Below are positions 34,513-52,404 of a DNA stretch of 64,000 nt, in pieces. A program made the translations under genes and the position numbers. The DNA comes from Amaranthus tricolor (Eukaryota; Streptophyta; Magnoliopsida; Caryophyllales; Amaranthaceae), in NCBI RefSeq assembly GCF_026212465.1, contig NC_080063.1, positions 20,209,797 to 20,273,796 of the forward strand, written 5' to 3'. A model generated the notes under the pieces. It made no database searches. It saw only the letters and a list, made by a program, of their open reading frames with translations, and had not been told where the DNA came from. Position 1 is the first letter of the stretch; each line of letters opens with the position of its first letter.

Positions 34513-37261
34513 TACCTATAACTAAAGCAAATAACGCTGACATCATCATACCCAAAACTTATGAGGTGTCATGTTGTGGAGTAAAGTTTTTCCTCCAATA
34601 TAAGATGATGATGTCATCCTACTATAAATGGAATTGGATTTCATTAGCATTGATTAACATTGATTATTCTAATAAATAATATCATAATGATCAATTACAT
34701 TGAAATTGGTAATTTTCTCAACAATGCCTAAACGCATTGAATTAATTTATTTAATCAAAATATGTAAAAACACTATTAGAATTAGTAAATGCAATCAACA
34801 TTTCAATAATCTACCTAATATAAATAAAGATTGAAGGTCAGACAAAGATGAAAACGAACATTTGCACGTGTAAAGCAAACAACTTCATTTTGCAATCACC
34901 TGACATTTACTTTAAGTTTATACCCTAACTTTCTTTTAATATTTATTTATCTAAATAGACGCAATTACTTTAAAATGTTTTTTTATTCATCAATTCTAAA
35001 AGTGTCAATTACAATCTTATTGTGATTAATAAGATATTTGCGCTAATTACATGGATTCGTCTCAACATTCAAATATATAGTTTCACTATTACAAATCATC
35101 ACTTATCCTACAGTAGCAGTCGTGGGACAAGTAAGAATTTCCTATGACTATGATGTCCAGCTACGGGAAATTATGGTTGTGGCATAAACTCTTTTTTTGT
35201 CACGGTAGATCCCGTGGCTAATTATATTCTTTTGCCACAAGCATAACCCATGACTATTTATGTAACACCCCGAGATTTTAATGACATAATTTAATATTTT
35301 AATAGTTTTTAAAGATTTTACGATTATATTTAATTATTTCTGAAATTAGTTTTAATAAATTTCTTGCATACATGAATTTAAATGTTAATTTATATATATA
35401 TATCAAAAATATAGTTACGATTTCTTAAATAAAGAGGCTCGAATCGAAATGATTATTTTATTAAAATGTGTGAGGCCGCGAAAGTGAGTCTCTTAGTTGG
35501 ATCTCGCAACAAAATGAACCGAGATAAAAATAAATAAAATAAGCATGATAATAATAATAATTAAAAAAAAAAAAAGGAGGAGAAAACGGTTAAAGACCCA
35601 CGAAACCCTAAACATTGAAGACAAGCCGTTTTCTCCTTCTCCTTCTCCTCCTTCTCCTTCTTCCTCTCTTCCCGTGCGCTTCCTTCTCCCTTCTCCTCTG
35701 CGCTGCCTTCGCCTCTCCCCACAAGCAGCAGCCTCCGCGTTCGCTTCTCCTCGCAAGCAGCAGCAAGGCTGCGTTTTCCTCCCATTCTGCAGTAAAGGCG
35801 GCCGCTACCAGCAGCCACGGCCAGGCGCGTGGTGTCCCTCTCAACCGTCTAGTCTTTACTCCTTTTCTTGTTACCCCATTGTAAGCCTCTCAAGTTCACT
35901 CTAAGTAATTTTCCTAGTAACTAATTAGAATTTTACTAAGTTTATGAACTTGGTGTTAAATTTGTATGATTTTTCATTGAATCTTGTTGTGGGTAAGAAG
36001 TTGATTGATGACTTGAATGTATATGAATCGGGTTTTTGAAATATGGATGAAAAGTGTTAAACTTTGTATGATGGTTATTAAATCTTGCTGTGAGTGATAA
36101 TTGGATTGGTGATTTGAATGCATTCATGAATTAGGTTTTAGAAATATGAATAAATAGTGTTGAGCTTTGTATTATTTTCATAGAATCTTTTTGTGGGTAA
36201 GAGTATGTTTGATGAATTGAAAATATTTTTGACTTAGAGTTTGAAGTATGAATGAAAATAATGGTAGTGTGCTATTTTGATGGTGTCTTAGTAATGAGTA
36301 ACCTTAATTGTGTTGAGTGTGGGAGTTTTGTTAGGTAGGGTGGTCTTAATTGACCTTGTTGAAGTAAAAGAAATTATTAATGTTGATTACAAGTGCCCTC
36401 GTTAGATTATCGAAGTATAATTAAATGATATTAGTAAGGCTATGAACATAGTGTCAACTGTTGAGAATTATTAAAGCTACTTGTTATGATGCTTGATTTT
36501 AGTTCTTTCTAACCTTAGAGAATATAATGAATGATGCTGTGATGTGATAACTGTAAGACTCGTCGTTGTCGTCATATTAGCACTACATCAACATTAAGTG
36601 TGAATCGTCGCCTTATATTAAGATGATGTGAACCGTTATAACTCAAAGTTAGTTGGCATAATGAAACAGTCGACATGATCCTTTTATTCTTTGCCGATGG
36701 AAAAACTTGTGTTATTGTTGAATTGACGATTATGCTTGATGTTGAATGAGATGCGTACGTGCTAGAAGTAATTGAAAACTTGTCGTGAATGGATGATAGT
36801 GGTTACTTGGTTTCTTGCTGGTATACCCAAGTAGTTAAGAGAACTTATAAGTTCTATTCCCAACTTGTATAGGTTCCCAGTTTATAAGAGGAAAGTAGAC
36901 CCTTAGTTGGGTGATTTTTGTAACTTGTGGTCGTGCAGTGACGCTTACAGGTACGTACACGCAGTAATTTATTATCATGTTTATCGTTACAAAGTATTAT
37001 CAATATTTCATGATTGTATACATCGTATTAGAATTATAGAGCGCTAGAAAGTGAATTATGCTAGCGTATAGTCATACTAGTAATATAGGCAAGTAGAATG
37101 AAAACATTAGGAGACTATGAGAACAAATTTCTAAATAGTAGAGAACGCATCGTAGTTGTGTGTGGTGTCGAAGTGATTTCCTACTTATTGAGCCTTGATG
37201 TATGATTAATTGGCGTGACTCGACTGGATTATGTCCGGTTGATTTAATAGTCCCCTAGGTG

Positions 37262-37525
37262 AGGTTCGACGGGACCACCGTAAGGGGGGTATGAGCATGC
37301 TTGGGTCATTGGGCGCCGGATGGCCGATACCGCCCCTTGACCGAGGCGATACCATGCGGGCCTTGCAAACCCCAATATGGTGGCCTCTTCACTGGTTTAG
37401 TACCCCAGTGTGTTAGTTTTTCCCGAAGGTAGGACCCGAGAGGGTCAGCTGGAGGGGGCATGAGCTCATACTTTGCCAATGGGCGCCGGATGGCCGATAA
37501 CGCCCTTGGCCGTGTCACTATGCCA
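37262..37525 (+). repeat. Duplicated G+C-rich blocks inside the solo LTR
   Basis: GGGCGCCGGATGGCCGATA followed by CGCCC occurs at 37311 and again at 37481. Around it lie GGGGGTATGAGCATGC / GGGGGCATGAGCTCAT and CTTGCAAACCCCAATATGG. The solo LTR at 57033 keeps one such block near 58994 with the same neighbours. The G+C content contrasts sharply with the rest of the LTR. Confidence 0.8.
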
Positions 37526-38302
37526 TGAATAGAGAAAGGATTCACTACCCTTGAATATATTCCGAGAGATTAGTAGTTTGAAAGAGAAATTATGAATAGA
37601 TAGAGGTGTTCAAACAGATGAGTAGACTTGCTATTGCCATACTATATCGTTGTCTATTGTTTTGTTTAATGATTTCAATTATTATAAGTTCATTATTACT
37701 GACGTGTACATGTTGTTGTTGTTTGCTCATGACTCTCTATGATGTTCCTGCTATGACGCATATGACTATGGTCATTATGTTGAGCAGCAGGAGGATCATA
37801 ACTTGGCATGACAGGTATAGGAGCTTCTTTTGCTTTGCATTGGGGAAAGAGCGGAGTACGAACGTAACAATTGTATATAAAATTGTCTTAATGCTTGTAG
37901 CTTCTATGATACTTGTACAGTTTTCTTTTGGGGTTGTAAAACTTCTTTTGTATGGAGCCACGTGACTCCTCGTATGATCCATTGATCCGCTGCGTAGTTT
38001 TGGATGTACAGTAGGGAGAATACTCCTTTAGTTTCCGTCAGATCGATGCGTTGACACTCGAACCACGATCCTCGTTAGAGTTGATGTTTTGTGAAGCCGA
38101 CGATGATTTATTCCGTCGTGACGTATTCTTTTGAAAGGCGTTATAGGCCTTAGATTAGTTTAATCATGTTAATCAATTATAACTATACATATTCTAGTCA
38201 CATCCTCAGTTTTCAGCAGAGATGCTGCCGAAATTTCAACTCACTCACCCTTTTTAATTAATCCTTAGCATTTATGTTAAGTATTTTCTCTTTTTCTTTT
38301 TA

Positions 38303-38377
38303 TGTAACACCCGAATTTCCTCCCTTCCTTCACGATTCTGGTTTCGTTTAAGGGGTTGGAAATTCAGGGGTGTTACA
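38303..38377 (+). repeat. 3'-terminal hairpin of the solo LTR
   Basis: TGTAACACCCGAATTTCC at 38303 is the inverted complement of the LTR end GGAAATTCAGGGGTGTTACA apart from a 2-base gap, leaving a loop of about 37 bases. The left arm also resembles the LTR's own 5' terminus. Confidence 0.85.
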
Positions 38378-38670
38378 ATTTATTTCATTCTGCCACATGC
38401 ATTTACCCGTGATTAATCATATTCTTTTTCCACATACAATGACTCATTGTAAATTATATTCGGCTATACGTGAGTACAAATCATTTACACTTTTAGACTC
38501 GTAAACATGGAAATTCAACTAGTAGTATGGATTTAATGTTAACAATCAATAACATTAGTTGGTTTACTAACACTCTAACCACTAGATCATTAGTTATTTA
38601 GTGATAATCTAAGTAATGTTAATATACTTATAACATAACACTCCTACCACTTAGTGTATTATTATTATTA

Positions 38671-39335
38671 GGAAAAATTACCGTGAGTAATACAATATTT
38701 TGTTAATTTTCCTACAATAATATCAACTATTGATTAACCATGAATAATACCAACTTAGGGGGGCATTTTCTTAGAATAATACCAACTTCAGTTTTTTAAC
38801 TAACTAGATAGTGCCTGTGCGATGCACGGTTTTATTAAAATTTCTGACATATTTGTATAAACTAAGATTTTATAATCATTTAATAATTAAAATTGAAGAG
38901 ATTTTATAAATAATTGAAAAAACAGAAATTAAATACATGATTTTCTAATACATTAAACAATATAAGTATATGACCTAAAAAGTAAAAAATCAATCAATAT
39001 GAATAATATTATAGTCATAATTACAAAATAGTAGAGTCAAAGATATAAATATTAGTCATAATAACAATGACATCATTATTGAGTTTCGGAGGAAAACTTT
39101 TGTTGAGGTTGTGACACGTAAGCAATTTTTAAAAATGATGATGTCATCTGTGTTTTGTTTTAGTAATAGTTATAGATTATAGATTTACCATTTTTTTGTC
39201 TTATAATCACCTATAGTTTGATTTTTAACATATTGGAGATTTTCTAGAAAAACACCCTTTTAAGTTGGGATTATTCATGGTTAATCAATAGTTGGTATTA
39301 TTGTAGGAAAATTTACAAAATCTTGTATTATCCAC

Positions 39336-39336
<1 letters not shown>
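38671..39336. mobile_element. Long-armed foldback MITE, copy A (with nested insert)
   Basis: The arms 38683-38775 and 39247-39336 are inverted repeats of about 90 bp (for example ATTGATTAACCATGAATAAT and its complement). The family matches copy B at 56039-59982. A different repeat (38803-39184) sits between AACTAA and TTTACCAT, which are contiguous in the family. The right tip runs into an (ATT)n tract. Confidence 0.75.
38803..39184 (+). mobile_element. Small copy of the ACTAGAT..TTATAG repeat inside MITE copy A
   Basis: It begins ACTAGATAGTGCCTGTGC with the stem GTGC GAT GCAC and ends TAGTAATAGTTATAGATTAT. Comparison with MITE copy B, which lacks it, shows where it was inserted. It is the small relative of the outer element at 34513-40920. 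Confidence 0.5.
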
Positions 39337-39380
<44 letters not shown>

Positions 39381-39381
39381 C

Positions 39382-39409
<28 letters not shown>
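39335..39409 (+). repeat. (ATT)n microsatellite
   Basis: About 25 ATT triplets with one interruption (ATC). It replaces the expected outer tip of MITE copy A. Confidence 0.97.
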
Positions 39410-39412
<3 letters not shown>

Positions 39413-39579
39413 AGTTGAACAAAATTATTAAAAGTAAGTTAAACAAAATTATAATTAGTTGAAAAAAATTAGTCGCAAAATTACTAAAAATAAATTGGTC
39501 AACTAATATTCCTAAATGCAACAAAATTAGTCGTATGTTAGAATAATATTACTCGTATTAATATATATTACTTAGCTAA

Positions 39580-39790
39580 CACTTATTAGTTATTAGTATA
39601 TTACTATATTATTAGTCGTATATTACTATATTATTAGTCTTATTAGTATATTATTAGTTGCATTAGTATATTATTACTCGTATTAGTGTATTATTAGTCG
39701 TATTAGTGTATCGTTAGTATAATATTAGTTGTATTAGTGCATTATTAGTCTAGTTAATGTAGTATTAGTACATAATTAGTCGTATTGGTA
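39580..39790 (+). repeat. Degenerate minisatellite of TTAGTCGTATTAGTGTA-like units
   Basis: Variants of ATTAGTCGTATTAGTGTATT are repeated about ten times with drift. It lies inside the CACTA element. No coding potential. Confidence 0.75.
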
Positions 39791-40114
39791 TTGAAATTAT
39801 ACATCTCAATTATAATTATAAACCAATAATTAAAATTGGAAAAGTCTTGGAATAGGTTACTTTAATCTTACCTAAAATCATTGTTTAAAGTCTAGTTTGA
39901 GTATTTGCCTATTTGGTAAGTGCAAAAAGCTTTTTATTTGAAATATATTGAATTGAATCATTGTTTAAAGAATTTATTTCTTATATTAAATTAAAAAAAG
40001 GAAAATAATTACTTATTTTCTAATAAATGTAGAACTAATTAAGTTGGATGAAGATTTTAAATTTAAATCATCGACAAACTTTTTTTATTTTTTAATTTTC
40101 TCTTAAAATATACT

Positions 40115-40562
40115 ATTTTCGTGGCAAGATCAAAACTTGCGATAAATGTCAAATTCAGGTGCCATAATTTATAACACAATCTCACAATAGCTATTTACTC
40201 GTGACCTATAAGTCTTTATTTGCCACGATAAATATTTACCTGTGACATAATTTTTGGTACAAGTTTTTGTTTGCCACAAAAAAATTTTCCGTGGCATGAT
40301 TTGTGGCGCAAGCGCTTGTTTGCCACGATATTAATTTACCCGTGGCACAATTGTTTATTTGCCACGATATATATTTGCCCATGGCATAATTTGTGGCACA
40401 AGTACATCTTTGCCACGATATATATTTACTCGTGGTAAAAATTTTGGGTATGATTATGATAATGTCTTGAAACCTATTTTTTCCGTGACAAGATCAAAAC
40501 TTGCTACAGATTTTGAATTTCTGTGGCATAATTAATGGCACAAGTGACAATTTGTAGTAGTG
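40115..40562. repeat. CACTA subterminal repeat array
   Basis: Six or more copies of TTTGCCACGATA..(A/T-rich)..CGTGGCA are present, each a small hairpin (for example TGCCACGATATTAATTTACC then CGTGGCA). CACTA transposases bind subterminal repeats of this kind. Confidence 0.75.
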
Positions 40563-40988
40563 TTTCATACAAAACAAGCTAGTTTTAATTTTATATTTAT
40601 ATTATTATTTAAAATATTTTATGTTATCATCATTTGAAATATTTGAGTTAATTTAAGATTATAATATATGTTGAATGTAATTTATTTTTAACATTGTTTG
40701 TTATGAACTAGTTAGTCAAAAATTATATCAAAATAACATTGTTAAACTTCATACAGAACTTGTAAAATATATTTTTAAAATTAAAAATAAATTAAATATT
40801 AGCTCTTATATGCAATTATTAATTCATTGAAAATAAATAACCAATAATTTAAAATTTATTTTTTTAATAATCAAAACAATAAAATAAAAAATAACGTGCA
40901 TTGTAGGGAGATAATCTAGTTGGTAATATAATATTAATGCTCGTATGACATGAAAATCATTAAAACACTTGTCAGAAATATGAACGAC

Positions 40989-40994
40989 CACGTG
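40989..40994. promoter_or_regulatory. G-box upstream of CCD1
   Basis: CACGTG in the context ACCACGTGTC, about 190 bp before the CCD1 ATG and only 70 bp right of the outer transposon edge. G-boxes bind bZIP and bHLH factors in light and ABA responses. Function is inferred from the motif only. Confidence 0.45.
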
Positions 40995-41181
40995 TCATGG
41001 TGTTCGCCTAGTTCTACAGAAAGCAACCAAAGATTATTGTCATTGTGAACATGGAAAGGTCTCTGGCCAGAATTCACGATTACCAATCAATCATTCATGA
41101 ATTCTGAAATATCACTACACATACCCTTACACTTCCACTCCATTTAAACAGGAAGTGAAGAAAATTTGAGTGTAATTGAAA

Positions 41182-48309
<7,128 letters not shown>

Positions 48310-48647
48310 GTCAAGATAGAAGTGGATAAATCAACTCCAACAATGGAAGTCGCTGTAAAATTATTGCACCAGACAATACAAGTTGTGTTGTACTACTCTC
48401 ACTAATTCTTCCCATAATTTATACAACTCTTAAACTACATTCAAATCTTCTAAAATATTACCTTTGAGCAGAGGTTGCCTAAGCTCACTTTGCTTTCCAA
48501 TTTTTATAAAATTAAATTGGTTTTTCTCAAAAGTAAAATATACTACTTTAATTTATTTTAAACGTAAAAAGTGAGCAAATATTATTAAGAGTGAGCAGAG
48601 GTTGCCTAGGGATGATAAGAATTTGCTTTTCAAGTAAAAAAAAAAAA

Positions 48648-48710
<63 letters not shown>

Positions 48711-49058
48711 TGAATTTATAGGAAAAGTTGATAACATAGGGTAAAATAAAATGGTCAGTTTATAATTTATAAGAAGAATGGGAAACTGTAGTGTGGATAG
48801 ATTAGGCAATGCTATCTTCCCAACCAAAAGGAAAGCATTGACAAAATCCAAGAGAAACACTATTTTAACATTTGTTTTATAATGAAAAAGTAATTCACAC
48901 ATAATTTGAAAGGAGGGTAAAATCCTTATTTATTTCACATGACAAGCTGACTACATTATACACAATACATAACTTGGTTGTGAAAGGAGGAACAGCAGGT
49001 AGAAGAAACATACTCCATCTTTTTCTCCTACACCCAGACCACTTTAAACCACACACCA
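48310..49058. other. Convergent 3' flanks of CCD1 and NF-YA, with a (TA)n tract
   Basis: It contains the CCD1 3' UTR, two copies of GAGCAGAGGTTGCCTA (near 48467 and 48593) that flank about 110 bp, and a TA microsatellite. The NF-YA transcript should end in the right part. No gene is seen. Confidence 0.55.
48650..48707 (+). repeat. (TA)n microsatellite
   Basis: About 28 TA dinucleotides directly follow a poly-A run. It lies between the convergent CCD1 and NF-YA genes. Confidence 0.98.
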
Positions 49059-49079
49059 AAGCCAAGAATGAATTGCCTG
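49059..49079 (-). promoter_or_regulatory. miR169 target site in the NF-YA 3' UTR
   Basis: The minus strand reads CAGGCAATTC then ATTCTTGGCTT, the canonical miR169-complementary site of NF-YA 3' UTRs. Against the recalled miR169 sequence it pairs throughout except for one internal mismatch, one G:U pair and the last base. It lies about 350 nt after the stop codon, as in Arabidopsis and other plants where miR169 represses NF-YA in drought, nutrient and developmental responses. Confidence 0.88.
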
Positions 49080-49426
49080 GGACTCCACTTTCTTTAAGGA
49101 ATGGGCCCATAACTGCTCATGTAACCTGCATCGACACAGATATCCATTTAGACAAGACAGTAAGGTTCCAGGTTCAGCTATCTTCATCTTTCCTGGGAAT
49201 CTACTAATTTCAGAAGTAAAAAACAAATGCCCAAACAATATAAACCAGCTATCCGCTGAGATTGTAACTCCTACGCTTTTGCACGTCAAAAGCCACAGAA
49301 AGTCTGTTTAATGGAAATATGATTCAGGAAAGTTGGGAAAATGAACAGCATGGATCTTTCGTGAGTTAAAAGTAGTACCAGACTGTAAGATGGCAGCCGT
49401 CTCTTCAAGCATTAAGTGATTCCTAG

Positions 49427-52404
49427 CTACTTGACTGAAACGACGCCATTCAGTTTCATTCCTCCCCGGCCATAGTTGTTTCTTTCTTCCTTAGGACCAG
49501 AAAAGGAACGGTATGTTGATGACAGACCATGAACATTAGTGCCGCTACTAGAATGTGACTCTGCCTTGTGCATGTCTGAAATCATCATTCCTCTTGCTTC
49601 TTTTTGATTCCAAGAACCAGCACTTGCACTGCAGGTTGATGACTTACGTTCAGAATGTCCTAAACTAGCAGAACATATCTGAAGGTTGGTAGCTAAATTT
49701 CCATCCGTTTTTGATGAATCAGCAGTATTGTCTTCATGCTTCTTTGTATTCAGAAAACGGCCTCCAGCACCTCTAGCCCTTCGCAAAGCATGCAAGTGAC
49801 GAGATTCATGAAGATATGGCTGTCGGAAAAAGGCACCCAAAACACTCGTTAAAATAATCCTTAAACTCAGATCCAACAGGACAGAGCTGCAATTTCTTTA
49901 TTACACTTAGATTAAAATTGAAAGAAGGCTGATGTTCAACTCAAATGAAGACGTCGATCAAAATATTACATGGAAATTCTTGCACAACAATTCAGAATAT
50001 ACCAGTAAACACTAAAGAATTAATTATGTCGTTGGGTGTAACCTAGGAAGTGGAGGGAGGGACATGAATAGCCTTTCTTTTGGTCTCCAAAACTCAACAA
50101 GCTTCACTTGATGGAAGAAAAATATAACTAAAACACAACTCGGTTAGGTCTATTATCTGATAACTACCACCAAAGATATATACAAGGCTACTTGCGTCTT
50201 GAGCCAGGCAATGAACAAAAACATGGCAATGGATCTCACGTATCCGAACATTCCAGATATCAATTATGTGAGCCGTCGCTCCGTGAGTAGGAAGAAAGTT
50301 GCTCTACCATGTTAAGTTGGAAAAATTCAATAAAATAAACTATCCAGAAGAAAAAAAATAAAAGTTTCGTAAAATAGTTAGACCAACAACAGATATACAT
50401 CCTCTTCTGTGCCTTCCCACGCTCCACCAAAAAGCCAAATGAAGAAAAAGCCACTAGTGGTTATTTGTATATGCAAGGAATTTTATCTGAACTTCAAACA
50501 CGATAGCTAATACACTAAATTGCTAGAAGACCATATACCTTTCTTGACTTTATTATTTTCTTTTCTAACTCAGCCTTAGCTCGTATTTGCCTGCGCCTTA
50601 AAATCCCATGATACTGCTTGGCGTTTACATAAACTGGCTCTTCCTCCATCGCAAGGGGAAGTGGCATTCTGCTCTGGTGCAATCCATACAACTGCGGATT
50701 CACCTAAGGCAAAACGAGAGGGGAAAAGAAAGAATATTTGGTGAGGGACTTTCCAGCATATAACAACAGAATACATCCTAACATGAGGCAATCTAGCTTG
50801 CTTATCATTGAAGAGATGCAATATTTGCTATCATAAAACCACATGCAACCATGTTCAGAAAGAAAAAAATCAGAGAAAAAGTCCATTAATCTTTCAAAAT
50901 TTGACCCAAAAAGAGGAAAGAAAAACTTTCCAACAGCTAACCACACTGCAAGAATCCTATTAAGATAAATCAGAGAAGAAATCCACAGAAAACCAAACAT
51001 AAAAAGTTCACAAGAAAACATTAAAACATCCCAAGTTCTAATCACTGCAAGGACAATCTAGGCAATTTTCAGTAGCAGAAAATAAAGATCAACTCTTTCA
51101 AGCACACCTGTTGTAACTGGGCATAAGCCATTGCTCCTCCATATGTTGGATCTTGATATGGATATGATGTCAATACCTGCAAAATTAACAGATTCGAACG
51201 TATCACATGAACATCGTAAGAATCAAAAAGTTCAATGCAAATCAAAATCGTCATAATGAGAACCACCTAGTATACCACGACATAGCCATAATAATAATAA
51301 ACTCTAATACAGGTCAACAATAATTTAAAACAATTCACAAGGAAATTCTTACAATCGAGTGGCCAGCGAGTTCCATTTGTGAATTTGACTGGTCCGCGAT
51401 ATTTTGAGGCATTGAGGATGTCAATTGTTTACAAGGCTGCTGACCATGTGCATTATCCCGATCTGATTGTACAAAAAAAACACATATTGAAAGGTACGTA
51501 AATATACATCACACTTGCCAGAGAACAAGAATATTAGAATCTCAAAAATGAAAGGAACAATTATCCAATTAACTTTGATTAAACACATCGAACATAGTCC
51601 ACCATATTGGTTACAGAATATGGTCAATACAAACCACAACGAACTTGCCTACTATACGATAGAACATAATTAGGATTATGACAATTCACAGAATCTTGCA
51701 GCAAGATAAGTACATCTCATTTTGAAATTCACAATAGCCGCTCTCATTGACAGGAAGGTGCGGGAGTCCATAATATGCTCCCCCTCTCTTAAAATGTGCA
51801 GCACATACATAAAGACAAACAATCTCATGAAGAAATTATTTTGATTCAGATACAGATTCAAAAGTGATATTAAACTCTCAAGTTTGGGCTACTTTACAAG
51901 ATTAAAATGGTCTCTCAGAATATTCAGCAGCAAAATATAGTCCTTGATATTCAATAAAGCATGTCTTAAACATTAGCAAGAGTATCATCCACATTCATCC
52001 AACTGTCAAATGACAAGACAAGATGAATAAGCAGTATAAGATTTACATGTCAATTAAAATATATTCCTCAAGATGGAGGTTAAATGGACAACTTCTCCTC
52101 ACAGCATGAATAGAAAGAGATGCATACCCGATTGAGGGGCCAATGCAGTTTGGATCTGTCTACAAGCACTAGCTCCAGTATCCTGCATCCCATGGATATG
52201 CACCGAAAAACATCCAGCCAAGGCAGAACCATTCACTGGTTCCCCACTAGATGTTCTAGTTGTGGAATCATTTGAAGTTGAAGTTGCAGAGATTCCATTG
52301 TTACTCAGACTACGCCACCATGGCTGTCCAAACAGCATATTTACTTGTTTAGACCCTCCACCAGATTTGAATCCATCTTCCACATTTCCGGCTTTTGTGG
52401 GCAT
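49427..52404 (-). CDS. NF-YA: Nuclear transcription factor Y subunit A (CCAAT-binding HAP2 type)
   Basis: Five coding exons on the minus strand: 52404-52128, 51462-51353, 51176-51108, 50703-50539, 49819-49427 (1014 nt, 337 residues). The CBF-B/NF-YA core spans about residues 173-231: [20 protein letters not shown] and [15 protein letters not shown], the helix that docks on NF-YB/NF-YC, then [20 protein letters not shown], the CCAAT-contacting part. The intron between SRK and PYLHESRH is at the usual place. N-terminal parts are Gln/Ser-rich ([28 protein letters not shown]) as in plant NF-YA. NF-Y trimers bind CCAAT boxes in the nucleus. The miR169 site in the 3' UTR gives post-transcriptional control. 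A non-coding 5' exon is likely near 53330-53400, with donor CTGCAG|GTATCA at about 53328. Confidence 0.96.

Larger units (their letters stand above)
35261..38377 (+). mobile_element. Solo LTR, TGTAACACCCC family, 3117 bp, with perfect TSD
   Basis: It starts TGTAACACCCCGAGATTTT and ends TTCAGGGGTGTTACA, and is flanked by the identical 5-bp duplication ATTTA (35256-35260 and 38378-38382). TG..CA ends, 5-bp duplication and a length near 3 kb fit a Ty3/Gypsy-type LTR (Ogre/Tat-like elements often start this way; recalled). No primer-binding site, polypurine tract or polyprotein follows either end, so it is a solo LTR left by recombination. About 350 bp in is ACGGTTAAAGACCCACGAAA followed by a CTT-rich tract, shared with the copy at 57033. 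It lies inside the CACTA element. Confidence 0.87.
35084..40562. mobile_element. Non-autonomous CACTA (En/Spm-type) transposon with nested insertions
   Basis: The left end is CACTATTACAAATCATCACT and the right end, inverted, is CACTACTACAAATTGTCACT: 17 of 20 bases match and the CACTA signature is present. The 3-bp target duplication TTT flanks both ends (35081-35083 and 40563-40565), as expected for this superfamily. Subterminal repeats of the type TTTGCCACGAT ... CGTGGCA fill the right 450 bp and, more sparsely, the left. No transposase is present. About 2.4 kb remains once the solo LTR is removed, and that still includes a foldback MITE. Confidence 0.82.
34513..40920 (-). mobile_element. 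Outer A+T-rich repeat element, split by a CACTA insertion
   Basis: On the minus strand it starts ACTAGATTATCTCCC, then a GTGC/GCAC-type motif (ACAATGCACG), and ends with GATGATGTCAGCGTTATTTG and TTAGTTATAGGTATA near 34513. A complete small relative at 38803-39184 begins ACTAGATAGTGCC, GTGCGATGCAC, and ends GATGATGTCATCTGTG ... TTAGTAATAGTTATAG. The two define a family. No transposase or target duplication identifies its class; a Helitron-like or other non-autonomous DNA element is possible. Confidence 0.42.

Noticed and set aside
35493..35904. Open frames on both strands in the CTT/GAA-rich part of the first solo LTR
   Set aside because: They arise from low-complexity (CTT)n-type sequence, overlap on opposite strands, and are not kept as the same protein in the second LTR.
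37606..37982. 119- and 81-codon frames inside the first LTR
   Set aside because: No counterpart frame in the matching region of the second LTR near 59.2 kb and no recognisable protein feature.
35261..38377. Reading the TGTAACACCCC elements as TIR DNA transposons
   Set aside because: The 11-bp inverted ends could suggest this, but TG..CA termini, 5-bp duplications and LTR-like length and content fit solo LTRs better.
39335..39790. Repeat cluster considered as a CRISPR-like array
   Set aside because: The units are simple or drifting tandem repeats without unique spacers, in a plant nuclear transposon.
41176..41181. Start two codons upstream of the CCD1 ATG
   Set aside because: That codon is TTG, not ATG; 41182 is the first ATG in frame.
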